NCBI GenBank assembly: GCA_020634975.1
Contig: JACKAQ010000004.1
Coordinates: 315,476-379,475, forward strand
Length of the DNA stretch: 64,000 nt
Direction: 5' to 3'
From: JACKAQ01 sp020634975 [NCBI: Calditrichia bacterium]
Lineage (GTDB): Bacteria; Calditrichota; Calditrichia; RBG-13-44-9
Within the stretch, counting starts at the first letter, position 1, and each line of letters begins with the position of its first letter. The translations under genes were made by a program, and so were the position numbers. The notes under the pieces are model-generated. The model searched no databases. It worked only from the letters and a program-made list of their open reading frames with translations, and was not told the DNA's origin. Below, in pieces: positions 56,806 through 64,000 of the stretch.

Positions 56806-58507
56806 CATGTTACAACGATTGAATTTGTTCGTTTCTATCCTGTTGCTGTCGATGGCTGTCTTCTCCCCCAAAGCAGCAATTGGAATACAGCAATTGATTT
56901 AAATGTTTCAGCAGACCGGTATGACCGGGTTGATCTTTATACCGACGCTGACGGCAACCATGTCATTCTCCAGAAATCCAACCAGTTGACATACTATTTA
57001 TTTGACGCTGAAGGGACCCAAATCCGAACTTCCACCCGGATAACAACGTCGCAGAAACCCCCGGTTAAGTCGTATTGTTGGTTGGGAAGGAGATTTATAC
57101 ATCATCTACAAGGAAGGTGACAAGATCAAAACCCAGAAATCCACCGACGCCGGAGCAAACTGGTCAACTTCGGCTGTTAATGAGATTGAGATGAGTAACA
57201 GCATTAGCAATGGTATCGATGCCTGGACGGATGAAGACGGGATTCACCTGGTTTACTCCTATTACAAACAGCAGCGATTCCGACTATGAAACAAAATATC
57301 AACGGAATCCTTCTAATCAATCCAGTTGGACAGCAGACAAAGTAGTCACCGATGAATCTGGTGTAAATGGCGGCTTCCCTGGTGTTACCACTTCAAGCAG
57401 CCGTGTGCATGTCACCTTTACCGCCGGAGACTGGGATGATCCTGTTGGTAACAGAGATGTAGCCAAAACCCGCGATTTATCCAGCAGCACCTGGCAATCC
57501 TCTTATGAACTGTTTGACGATACCGGGTTATCCTGGGTAATTGCCACTTCCGGTTATCTTCACGGCTTTTACTACGATTTTGTGCCCTTTAGGTATGATT
57601 TGTACCACAAAACACGCAGCTTAACCGGCACTACATGGTCTGGCTCTTCCTCGCTTATTCTTGTTAACTCCGATCCGAGTGAGCCTATCGGAATGGCTGT
57701 TACCAACGACGGAAACTGCACATAACATATTTTGCTGGAGAAGGTGAGTATAGAGAATGGCAGGGTAGTTGGTCCAGCGCCTATACATATACCTCGGATT
57801 ATACATTTAATCAGAGAATTTCCGCCAACAGCAACGATGTTTACGTAATCTGGATTGACGACGATAACGAAACCCTCAAACTTCGCCAGCGCGATTTCGC
57901 GCCGCTAGCGCCTGTAAACCTGGCTCGGTCAATCTCAAGCTCGCACCCGCGCATTGATTGGGATGCGAATGCGGAAGCGGATCTGGATGAATACGAAGTC
58001 TGGAAGAAAAAAAAGGCACCGGCAGTTGGGGATTGTTGGCAACCACCGGCAACGATTATTATGTAGATGCCACTGAAAGCGGGGTCAGCTTAAATCCTCA
58101 GGTCAATAATATCGAGATCAAATACAAGCTGAAAGCAGTTGATCTTGCAAATAACAAATCAGCTTACTCAAGCGAGGTGACATTTAACCAAAGCGGTGGC
58201 GGACTGGACAAAAAAAGGCAACCCAAACGACGATGCTTTGCCAACAGTGTTTGCCCTGGCGCAAAACTACCCGAATCCGTTTAACCCGACAACGTCTATC
58301 CGATATGCATTACCGGAAGCGACCCATGTGACATTAACGGTTTACAATCTTTCCGGCGAAAAAGTGGCGACCCTGGTAAATGGCGAGCAGGCAGCGGGTT
58401 CATATGATACTGTTTTTGATGCATCCGGACTGCCTTCCGGTGTTTATCTGTATCGCTTAACAACCCCGGTTGTTACCCAAAGCCGTAAAATGATGATACT
58501 AAAATAA
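56806..58507 (+). pseudogene. Broken secreted BNR/FN3 protein with sorting tail
   Basis: ATG 56806, AAGGAAAA upstream, starts a signal peptide (NLFVSILLLSMAVFS). The frame then changes near 56.87, 57.04-57.07, 57.27, 57.72, 58.01 (run of A) and 58.2 kb. Content in order: WNTAIDLNVSADRYDRVDLY, an Asp-box (KSTDAGANWS) of the sialidase/BNR type, HLVYSYYK, RVHVTFTAGDWDDPVGNRDV, an FN3-like segment (APVNLARSISSSHPRIDWDA to YKLKAVDLANNKSAYSS), and the complete sorting tail [20 protein letters not shown] with PSGVYLYRL and SRKMMILK. It begins 16 bases after the previous pseudogene, so the two were likely one operon. Confidence 0.85.
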
Positions 58508-59123
58508 AAGCCTGCCGTTATTTGGAGAATCCCTGGTTTGAGCGCCCGGAATCTCGGTTACGACAGGCTTTGTTGTGCCATGATTTGAAATATTTACAGC
58601 ATCAATTTAACCAGAAAAGTAACGATTGGGAATATTTTCTGTAAAAAAATGGATTGACATTACAATTTCCGTAAAACAACCTAACGCCTTCCACCACTGG
58701 AAGGCGTTATTGTCCGTATGTTTTCAGTTTATTTTATTATTTTTCTTGCTTTGTGTGTGTCAATTTCAGCCAGTTTCTAAAAGGAAGGGGCGCAACATCG
58801 CGCCGGATTTGAAACGGACTTACCGAAGCAATATTACAATTATTCTGTTTTTTATCGTTAGATTGCAACAGTCGTTGCCCGGCTTTGTTTCATTGCCATT
58901 TAAACGGATCCGGGATTAATTGCACAAATTCGTGATACGATTAACGCCTGTTTTTTAAAGATTTAGAGACGCTTCGTGAAGCATCTCTACTCTATGAAGC
59001 GCCTTTACTCTATGAAGCGTCTCTACAATTTGGGGCAGGATCCATCATTCTTTGCTGCTTACCTGCTCTTTAGATACGCCATTCTTTTTTCTTAAATCTT
59101 TTTTCTTTTTTAAGGAAGCAACC
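58508..59123. other. Gene-free spacer with repeats
   Basis: About 616 bases. Contains an AAGCCTG...CAGGCTT pair (58507-58515 and ~58562-58572) that may be a weak terminator; a 27-bp sequence (58734-58760) identical to 54822-54848; a hairpin and tandem repeat at 58965-59026; and a promoter region for the lipoprotein gene. The 97-codon open frame at 58626-58919 has no gene-like support. Confidence 0.6.
58965..59026. repeat. Hairpin plus 18-bp tandem repeat (GAAGCGTCTCTAC family)
   Basis: An 11-bp inverted repeat AGAGACGCTTC / GAAGCATCTCT (58965-58975 with 58978-58988) is followed by two 18-bp units TCTATGAAGCGCCTTTAC (58991-59008) and TCTATGAAGCGTCTCTAC (59009-59026), which differ at two positions. 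A REP-like cluster. Confidence 0.75.
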
Positions 59124-60392
59124 ATGAAACCCTACCTGCCCATCGCCCTAACCGCCCTGCTGCTCCTGACCGCCGCCTGCAGCAAGAGCAGCACCAATCC
59201 GCCCGACCCGCAACTGACGCTTTCCGCCGATACTGGTGTGATCGAAGCCTGGCTGACCATTACCGCGGAAGATGCCGGTGGCACTGAACTGCGGCTCACC
59301 CGCGACGGAGTGGAGCGGATGCGCTTCACTGCCGTGGCGGAAACCACCGTGGTGGACACCGGATTGCTGCCCAACCACAGCTACACTTACCGCACGGAAC
59401 TGCTGCGCAATGGCAAAACCGCTGCCAGCCAAACCCATACCCTGACCACAATGGACACCACCAGCCATGATTTCCAGTGGGAGGTTTTTGAATTCCCCAG
59501 CCCCTACGGCAGCGGAGTGTTGCGGGATGTTGCCATTATAGATGAGGACGACATCTGGGCAGTAGGCGAGATTTACAGCTACAGAGCCCAGCCCTGGCTG
59601 CCCTACAATGCCCTGCATTGGGACGGGCAGCAGTGGGCGTTGATGCGGATAAAAACCAACGCCTGCGGCGGTGTGGATTACCCGCCGATAGAAACCGTTT
59701 TTGCCTTTTCCGCCAATGACGTGCTATTTGCCCATATTGACGGAAGTATTACTCGCTTTGATGGCGTAACCTTCGTCAACGATTGCAGCCTCATTACCCA
59801 ACTAAATGGTTCTGCAAGAAAAATGTGGGGGCGATCTAGTAATGATTTATATGTTGTTAGTAGCAACGGGTTTATTGCCCACTATGACGGAGCGAACTGG
59901 CAGCGGATCGAAAGCGGAACAGCGTTGCCGATCAATGACGTATGGGGATCAGAAAATGAAACAACCAGTGAATGGGAGATATTGTGTATTGCCTCGAATC
60001 AATTTACTAATCAAGGGAAACAGCTTCTTCGTATAAATAATGAGGGTGTGACCCAGCTACCGGATAGCGGTTTATCCTGGGCATTGAATACGGTTTGGCA
60101 CATCTCAGGGCGTAAGTATTTTATCGGGGGAGATGGATTGTATCACTCCCGCACTGTTAGTTCCGTCTGGCGCCGGGATGAGTCCTTTCCGCCATACTAC
60201 AAAACCGCTGTAAGAGGAAGTGATTTAAATGATATTGTTGTCGTCGGATTCCGGTTGATGTGGTACTGGAATGGTCTTCGGTGGCACAACCTGCGTCAGG
60301 CATATATGCCTGAGGTATTTTCAGGGGTTGATATAAGGAAAAACATGCTGATCGCACTCGGTGGCACTGTTGTCGTCATCGGCAGAAGGTAA
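59124..60392 (+). CDS. Lipoprotein with FN3-like domain and propeller-like repeats
   Basis: 422 residues from ATG 59124 (AAGGAAG 6 bases upstream). Lipoprotein signal IALTALLLLTAACSKSS, acylated Cys19. An FN3-like beta domain (~residues 30-110: LTLSADTGVIEAWLTITAED, LLPNHSYTYRTELLRNGKTA) is followed by a beta-propeller-like region (~130-422) with repeats such as VAIIDEDDIWAVGEIYSY, VFAFSANDVLFAHIDGSITR, MWGRSSNDLYVVSSNGFIAH and VRGSDLNDIVVVGFRLMWYW. No catalytic motif. The first ~600 bases are more GC-rich than neighbours, which could reflect transfer. Function unknown; probably surface-exposed. Confidence 0.8.
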   Translation: MKPYLPIALTALLLLTAACSKSSTNPPDPQLTLSADTGVIEAWLTITAEDAGGTELRLTRDGVERMRFTAVAETTVVDTGLLPNHSYTYRTELLRNGKTAASQTHTLTTMDTTSHDFQWEVFEFPSPYGSGVLRDVAIIDEDDIWAVGEIYSYRAQPWLPYNALHWDGQQWALMRIKTNACGGVDYPPIETVFAFSANDVLFAHIDGSITRFDGVTFVNDCSLITQLNGSARKMWGRSSNDLYVVSSNGFIAHYDGANWQRIESGTALPINDVWGSENETTSEWEILCIASNQFTNQGKQLLRINNEGVTQLPDSGLSWALNTVWHISGRKYFIGGDGLYHSRTVSSVWRRDESFPPYYKTAVRGSDLNDIVVVGFRLMWYWNGLRWHNLRQAYMPEVFSGVDIRKNMLIALGGTVVVIGRR

Positions 60393-60626
60393 AAGACACA
60401 TACATTTTTAAGAAAGTAAGGTTTTAAATGGGACCCACACGCTCTCCGCCTATAAGTTAGAATCATTGATAAAAGTGACGCCAGTGCAGCAACACCGGCG
60501 CCAATGAGAAGACAAACAAAACGCCTGATGTTCCGCCACTAATGTGGAATACGCGTTTTTGTTTGCCAAACGCAAAATAACCAACTTTGGTTTGTGTATC
60601 AAGCAAATTACGAAGGAGAAATATAC

Positions 60627-63134
60627 ATGTATCAATATATGAGAATTCACGGGTTAATGATTTTAGTTATATTTTTATTGAACTTAACACCCCTAATGGC
60701 GCAGCAAGGATACAACGGAGACGCCGATGGTATCCTACGCTGCACAATCCCTGAAACTCCAAAAGAAAAACAACTTCTGTTACGGAAATCCCATAAAGAA
60801 TGGCTGCTGACGGGGAATTCTCCGAATACTTCAATTATCACAATTCCGGTTGCCTTTCACGTTATCCGTTACTCAGACGGCACTGCAAATGTTACAGATC
60901 AGCAAATAAATGATCAAATTGTTGTACTGAACTCAAGCTATGCCAACACCAATTTCAGATTCAGTCTTCACAGCATAGAGCGAGTCAACAACAATTCATG
61001 GGTAGACGCGACTTATGGTTCTTCTGCCGAAGGAGAGATGAAAGCATCTCTTGCCATTGATCCGGCACATGTTTTGAATTTTTACACAAACGATCTGCCT
61101 GGCACAGGGTTAGGGTATGCCCGATTCCCGTGGGATTTTCTGGAAAATAACCACATGCACGGTGTTGTCTGCGATTACGCAAGCCTGCCGGGTGGTACTT
61201 ATATCAATTATAATGAAGGTGATACAGGTGTCCATGAAATTGGGCATTACCTTGGTTTGTGGCATACCTTTCAAGGCGGTTGCGATGCACCCGGAGATGA
61301 AGTAAACGACACACCCTATGAAGACTCTCCTGCCTCTGGATGTCCGACAGGCAGGAATACTTGTCCGGACCCGGGCGACGATCCGATTCATAATTTCATG
61401 GACTATTCTTATGATTCCTGTATGGATCATCTTACCCCAGGTCAGTCAGACAGAATAGATGTTATAATGCCTCAGTATCGTCCATCAATGTTTATTGTTC
61501 AGGTTACACAGGTTACGGTTGATCAACGTCGCGAATCAGGTCAGTTATTGACAGGTACGCAGGTTGCCCGTTGGGAAGGTTCCGGTTTTGTCAACTATAC
61601 AATTCCAATCCCGTCTTTCAATTTCCCCACCGGTTCATTCGAATTTCTCAGAGGAAAGCAGGACTTGATCAACACTCCAACAGAAAAGTATAACCGCTGG
61701 GTAAAAAATTTGATCAGTGATGATCCTGATGTGACGAACCACCACATATTCGAGATCACTTCGGATATAAGTACTCTTACCTCGCGTTTCAAACCCACCT
61801 ACTCCGGCATCACCCTGCAAAACAACTTCCTGAGCACTACGGGCGCGAACCCGGCTGGTGACGAAATCGCCTTCAAGGATCCCTGGCTGATCGATTATGC
61901 TGACCCGTTTTTTAGCAACAACCAGCGCAATCGCGGCATGAAGGATAGCGGTCCGGATGCGTTGATATTCAAAAACCGCCCCTCACCGTTTTACCCGGAT
62001 TATTCCACCGGTTACAACGGGGATGTCTATCAGGGCGTGTTTTTGAATCAACCCTACACGGGAATTAACCCCGTCTATTACTCCGTGCAAGCCATCGACG
62101 CCCAGCAACTCACCGTCAACAGCAAAGCCACGATATGGGACTGGGCCGGCTGGAAATACGACCCGTTGGAAATCGATCTGGAAAGCCCTACCAGCAAAAC
62201 CACTGCCGTGGTATTCAAAACCGCCAACTGCACCCTCACCGCCAACATGAAAGGGCGGCGGGTATCCGACAAACCGGAAGCCACCTTCGCCAATAACAGC
62301 AGCAAACTCACCCGCCACTGGGCAGACGCAATAACGCAGAAACCCTGGCTGGTCTATGAAGACCGGGGCAATATTTATACTGCCGAACAGGATGCCGGCA
62401 GCAACTGGCTGAAAGATGTAAGAATAGCTGCCGCTTCCAGTTCAACAAGCCACCATCATCCCGCAGTATCGTATCTGTATGAAGTTTCCGGCAGCCAATC
62501 CGATCAAAGGGTAGTGGTGTGGGAAAGCCTGGACATCAATAACGGTACTTATGATTTGCATACCACCACGGGTAGCCCGGGCGATTGGACGGCACCCGAT
62601 GAACCGTTACACGCCTCGGTTGCAGGCTATCGCCAGTTTACCGCGCCATCCCAAACCGAAAACGCATACAGCACCGCGGCAGTGGCATTCCGGGGTGGCG
62701 GGATAATACCCAAAGCTTCCACCGAAACGTCATCCGGTATTTCTCTCTGGTTTACCTATGACGACTATACAGCCAACGTCACTACCAATTCTTCGGCAGA
62801 TTTCCCGACCATCGACAACCGCGAATATCCAACGACACTTAATTTCCGGGAACCGCATTACATGCTGGCCTGGCACGAAAACACCGGGATCCAGTATCGT
62901 GAGGTTGAGCGGAGAAATGACCAGGGAGCCCCCGGATACAGTGGCGCAACGCTGCTTAATTCGGGTATCCAGGATTTGACAAACAACCTGTATCCGTCCA
63001 TTTGTGCAAACCCGGAAAATGATGTTGATGAAGTGACCGGAGATTGTATTTCCAGCAGGTTTTCCATAAGGCGCTCGTTAGAATGTCTGCGGGCGTCTAT
63101 TTCTTTATGTCAAACGTATGACAATAATGTATAA
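60627..63134 (+). CDS. Secreted M43-family (pappalysin-type) zinc metalloprotease
   Basis: 835 residues from ATG 60627 (AAGGAG 8 bases upstream); the upstream in-frame ATG at 60594 lacks an SD. Signal peptide GLMILVIFLLNLTPLMAQ. The zinc site is complete: VHEIGHYLGLWHTF with His203, Glu204, His207 and His213 (HExxHxxGxxH), and the Met-turn NFMDYSYDSCMDHLTPGQ. The N-terminal part has the pappalysin-like IPVAFHVIRYSDGTANVTD. The C-terminal ~500 residues are beta-rich (propeller-like) and unassigned. The last ~25 residues do not resemble a sorting tail, whereas an alternative frame there reads VRMSAGVYFFMSNV, so a late frameshift is possible. Probably degrades extracellular proteins. Confidence 0.88.
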   Translation: MYQYMRIHGLMILVIFLLNLTPLMAQQGYNGDADGILRCTIPETPKEKQLLLRKSHKEWLLTGNSPNTSIITIPVAFHVIRYSDGTANVTDQQINDQIVVLNSSYANTNFRFSLHSIERVNNNSWVDATYGSSAEGEMKASLAIDPAHVLNFYTNDLPGTGLGYARFPWDFLENNHMHGVVCDYASLPGGTYINYNEGDTGVHEIGHYLGLWHTFQGGCDAPGDEVNDTPYEDSPASGCPTGRNTCPDPGDDPIHNFMDYSYDSCMDHLTPGQSDRIDVIMPQYRPSMFIVQVTQVTVDQRRESGQLLTGTQVARWEGSGFVNYTIPIPSFNFPTGSFEFLRGKQDLINTPTEKYNRWVKNLISDDPDVTNHHIFEITSDISTLTSRFKPTYSGITLQNNFLSTTGANPAGDEIAFKDPWLIDYADPFFSNNQRNRGMKDSGPDALIFKNRPSPFYPDYSTGYNGDVYQGVFLNQPYTGINPVYYSVQAIDAQQLTVNSKATIWDWAGWKYDPLEIDLESPTSKTTAVVFKTANCTLTANMKGRRVSDKPEATFANNSSKLTRHWADAITQKPWLVYEDRGNIYTAEQDAGSNWLKDVRIAAASSSTSHHHPAVSYLYEVSGSQSDQRVVVWESLDINNGTYDLHTTTGSPGDWTAPDEPLHASVAGYRQFTAPSQTENAYSTAAVAFRGGGIIPKASTETSSGISLWFTYDDYTANVTTNSSADFPTIDNREYPTTLNFREPHYMLAWHENTGIQYREVERRNDQGAPGYSGATLLNSGIQDLTNNLYPSICANPENDVDEVTGDCISSRFSIRRSLECLRASISLCQTYDNNV

Positions 63135-63160
63135 ATTTGTGCTATGGAAAAGAAAATCCA

Positions 63161-63226
63161 ATGTTACAGCGACTGTTCCCATTCGTTTATATAATGCTTA
63201 TTCCACCCTATTTCAATTCAAACTGA
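63161..63226 (+). pseudogene. Possible relic of a secreted-protein start
   Basis: A 21-codon frame, MLQRLFPFVYIMLIPPYFNS plus N, begins like the signal peptide at 56806 (MLQRLNLFVSILLLS). It ends at once in TGA and nothing related follows. I read it as the leftover 5' end of a paralogue rather than a gene. Confidence 0.35.
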
Positions 63227-63324
63227 ATCCCCAAAAACTTTTCCTAAAGTTCAAGCCTTCTTAACCGAAACATAAAACAACAAATAACGAGAGATGCCAA
63301 ATGAACCAACAAGGAGGTAGTGAC

Positions 63325-63966
63325 ATGGCAAGAAAAAACAAATCCATTGAACAATTATTCCACAAAATCCAGATCCTGGTGGATAACATCGAAGCCAACG
63401 ATGCCATCAAAGCTGCGCTGGCCACGCGCGGTATAACCGCCGAACGGGTGACCGCCTTTAAGGAACAGTTCAATGTCGGCAAAGTGCAATACGAAACTCA
63501 GATCAGCAATTATTCCGGTAAAAAAGGCTTTAGCCTGCAATTCCGGGAAAAATTGAATCAGACCCGCAAAACCTACTCCGACGATGTGGAAATTGCCCGG
63601 ATAGCCCTGGAAGATTCACCGGAATTTCTGGAATTGCTCGACCTGTATGGCTCGCGCGATGTAACGCTGGCCGGCGGGTTTGCCCAAATGGGGCGCTTTT
63701 ACCAAAATGCCCTGGACAATGCCGATGTTAAAACAAAGCTGGCGGCATTCGGTTTAACCGAAGTGCAATTGCAGGCCGGGTTGACCAACCTGAACGCTGC
63801 GATAACCGCCAATTCCAAAATTCACGATGCCGCAGGCGATGCAGAGCAGTCCACCCAGAAGCGTAACGCTGTCGTAGCTGCATTGGGAAAAGAACGCAGC
63901 CGCATTCTCAAAATTGCCGGTGTCGCGTTGAAAGACCAGCCGGAATTGCTGGAAAAGCTTAAATAA
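63325..63966 (+). CDS. Small helical cytoplasmic protein of unknown function
   Basis: 213 residues from ATG 63325; AAGGAGGT (63311-63318) is spaced 6 bases, better than the ATG at 63301. No signal peptide or membrane segment. All-alpha by composition: NKSIEQLFHKIQILVDNIEA, RVTAFKEQFNVGKVQYETQI, FREKLNQTRKTYSDDVEIAR, and a second half with RFYQNALDNADVKTKLAAFG, LTEVQLQAGLTNLNAAITAN and LGKERSRILKIAGVALKDQP. The two halves share a pattern (a length of helix, then a Lys/Arg-rich helix), so it may be a duplicated bundle. Similar proteins occur in related genomes as uncharacterised multi-copy genes (from memory). The stop codon falls inside a dispersed repeat. Confidence 0.75.
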   Translation: MARKNKSIEQLFHKIQILVDNIEANDAIKAALATRGITAERVTAFKEQFNVGKVQYETQISNYSGKKGFSLQFREKLNQTRKTYSDDVEIARIALEDSPEFLELLDLYGSRDVTLAGGFAQMGRFYQNALDNADVKTKLAAFGLTEVQLQAGLTNLNAAITANSKIHDAAGDAEQSTQKRNAVVAALGKERSRILKIAGVALKDQPELLEKLK

Positions 63967-64000
63967 CTGATGTTAGGCATTAACTGTTTTGCCACGGAGA
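63964..64000 (+). repeat. Dispersed intergenic repeat copy at the window end
   Basis: TAACTGATGTTAGGCATTAA then CTGTTTTGCCACGGAGA, related to copies at 54013-54045 and 45576-45606. It overlaps the stop codon of the preceding gene (TAA 63964-63966) and probably continues beyond the window. Confidence 0.6.

Noticed and set aside
58626-58919. 97-codon open frame
   Set aside because: It runs through a repeat (58734-58760) and low-complexity sequence, lacks an SD sequence and has no recognisable domain.
58991-59026. CRISPR-like repeats
   Set aside because: Only two directly adjacent 18-bp units without spacers; a tandem repeat, not an array.

Overview
The window looks like a chromosome segment from a Gram-negative bacterium of the FCB superphylum, probably a Calditrichota-like lineage. 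Supporting signs are secreted proteins ending in a [10 protein letters not shown] sorting tail, several lipoproteins with a clear lipobox, a TonB-dependent receptor, a DUF3108 protein, a hybrid two-component regulator of the Bacteroidota style, and mid-range GC by eye. The assignment comes from gene content only; no rRNA gene is present. No transposase, phage gene or CRISPR array was recognised.

1-45.4 kb is a compact, well-preserved region. In order it holds: the end of a PAS/coiled-coil protein; an NHL-propeller protein converging on a very large alpha-2-macroglobulin lipoprotein; a large secreted protein with a sorting tail; a multi-PAS hybrid histidine kinase; 6-phosphogluconolactonase; a MoxR-like AAA ATPase; an enoyl-CoA hydratase with a suspicious 7-A run at its start; two tandem PQQ-type propeller proteins followed by a TonB receptor, a DUF3311 mini-protein and a sodium:solute symporter (a likely uptake unit); a GT4 glycosyltransferase with a LolD-type ATPase; leuS; DUF3108; an msrC-like GAF protein; a penicillin-acylase-type hydrolase; an internally duplicated membrane protein; tRNA-Pro(CGG); a HutH-type ammonia-lyase; TerC; a three-gene membrane/pYEATS-like cassette; and a GntR-led hydroxyproline epimerase / FAD oxidoreductase operon. 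Many units end in clear intrinsic terminators.

46.1-58.5 kb is very different. A hybrid two-component regulator, a beta-helix lipoprotein, an alpha/beta-hydrolase lipoprotein, an FG-GAP-type secreted protein and a BNR/FN3-type secreted protein are all broken, mostly by several single-base frameshifts. They are separated by repeat-rich spacers containing a 179-bp MITE-like palindrome, copies of a dispersed repeat and relics of sorting-tail coding sequence. This is either a decaying accessory island of secreted proteins or a patch of poor consensus sequence. From 59.1 kb open frames return: a lipoprotein, an M43 (pappalysin-type) metalloprotease and a small helical cytoplasmic protein.

The best candidate for an undescribed system is the 40.7-42.4 kb cassette. 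It comprises a protein with a membrane segment at each end, a three-TM protein with an acidic/proline-rich tail, and a stand-alone YEATS-like beta-sandwich protein, next to TerC.
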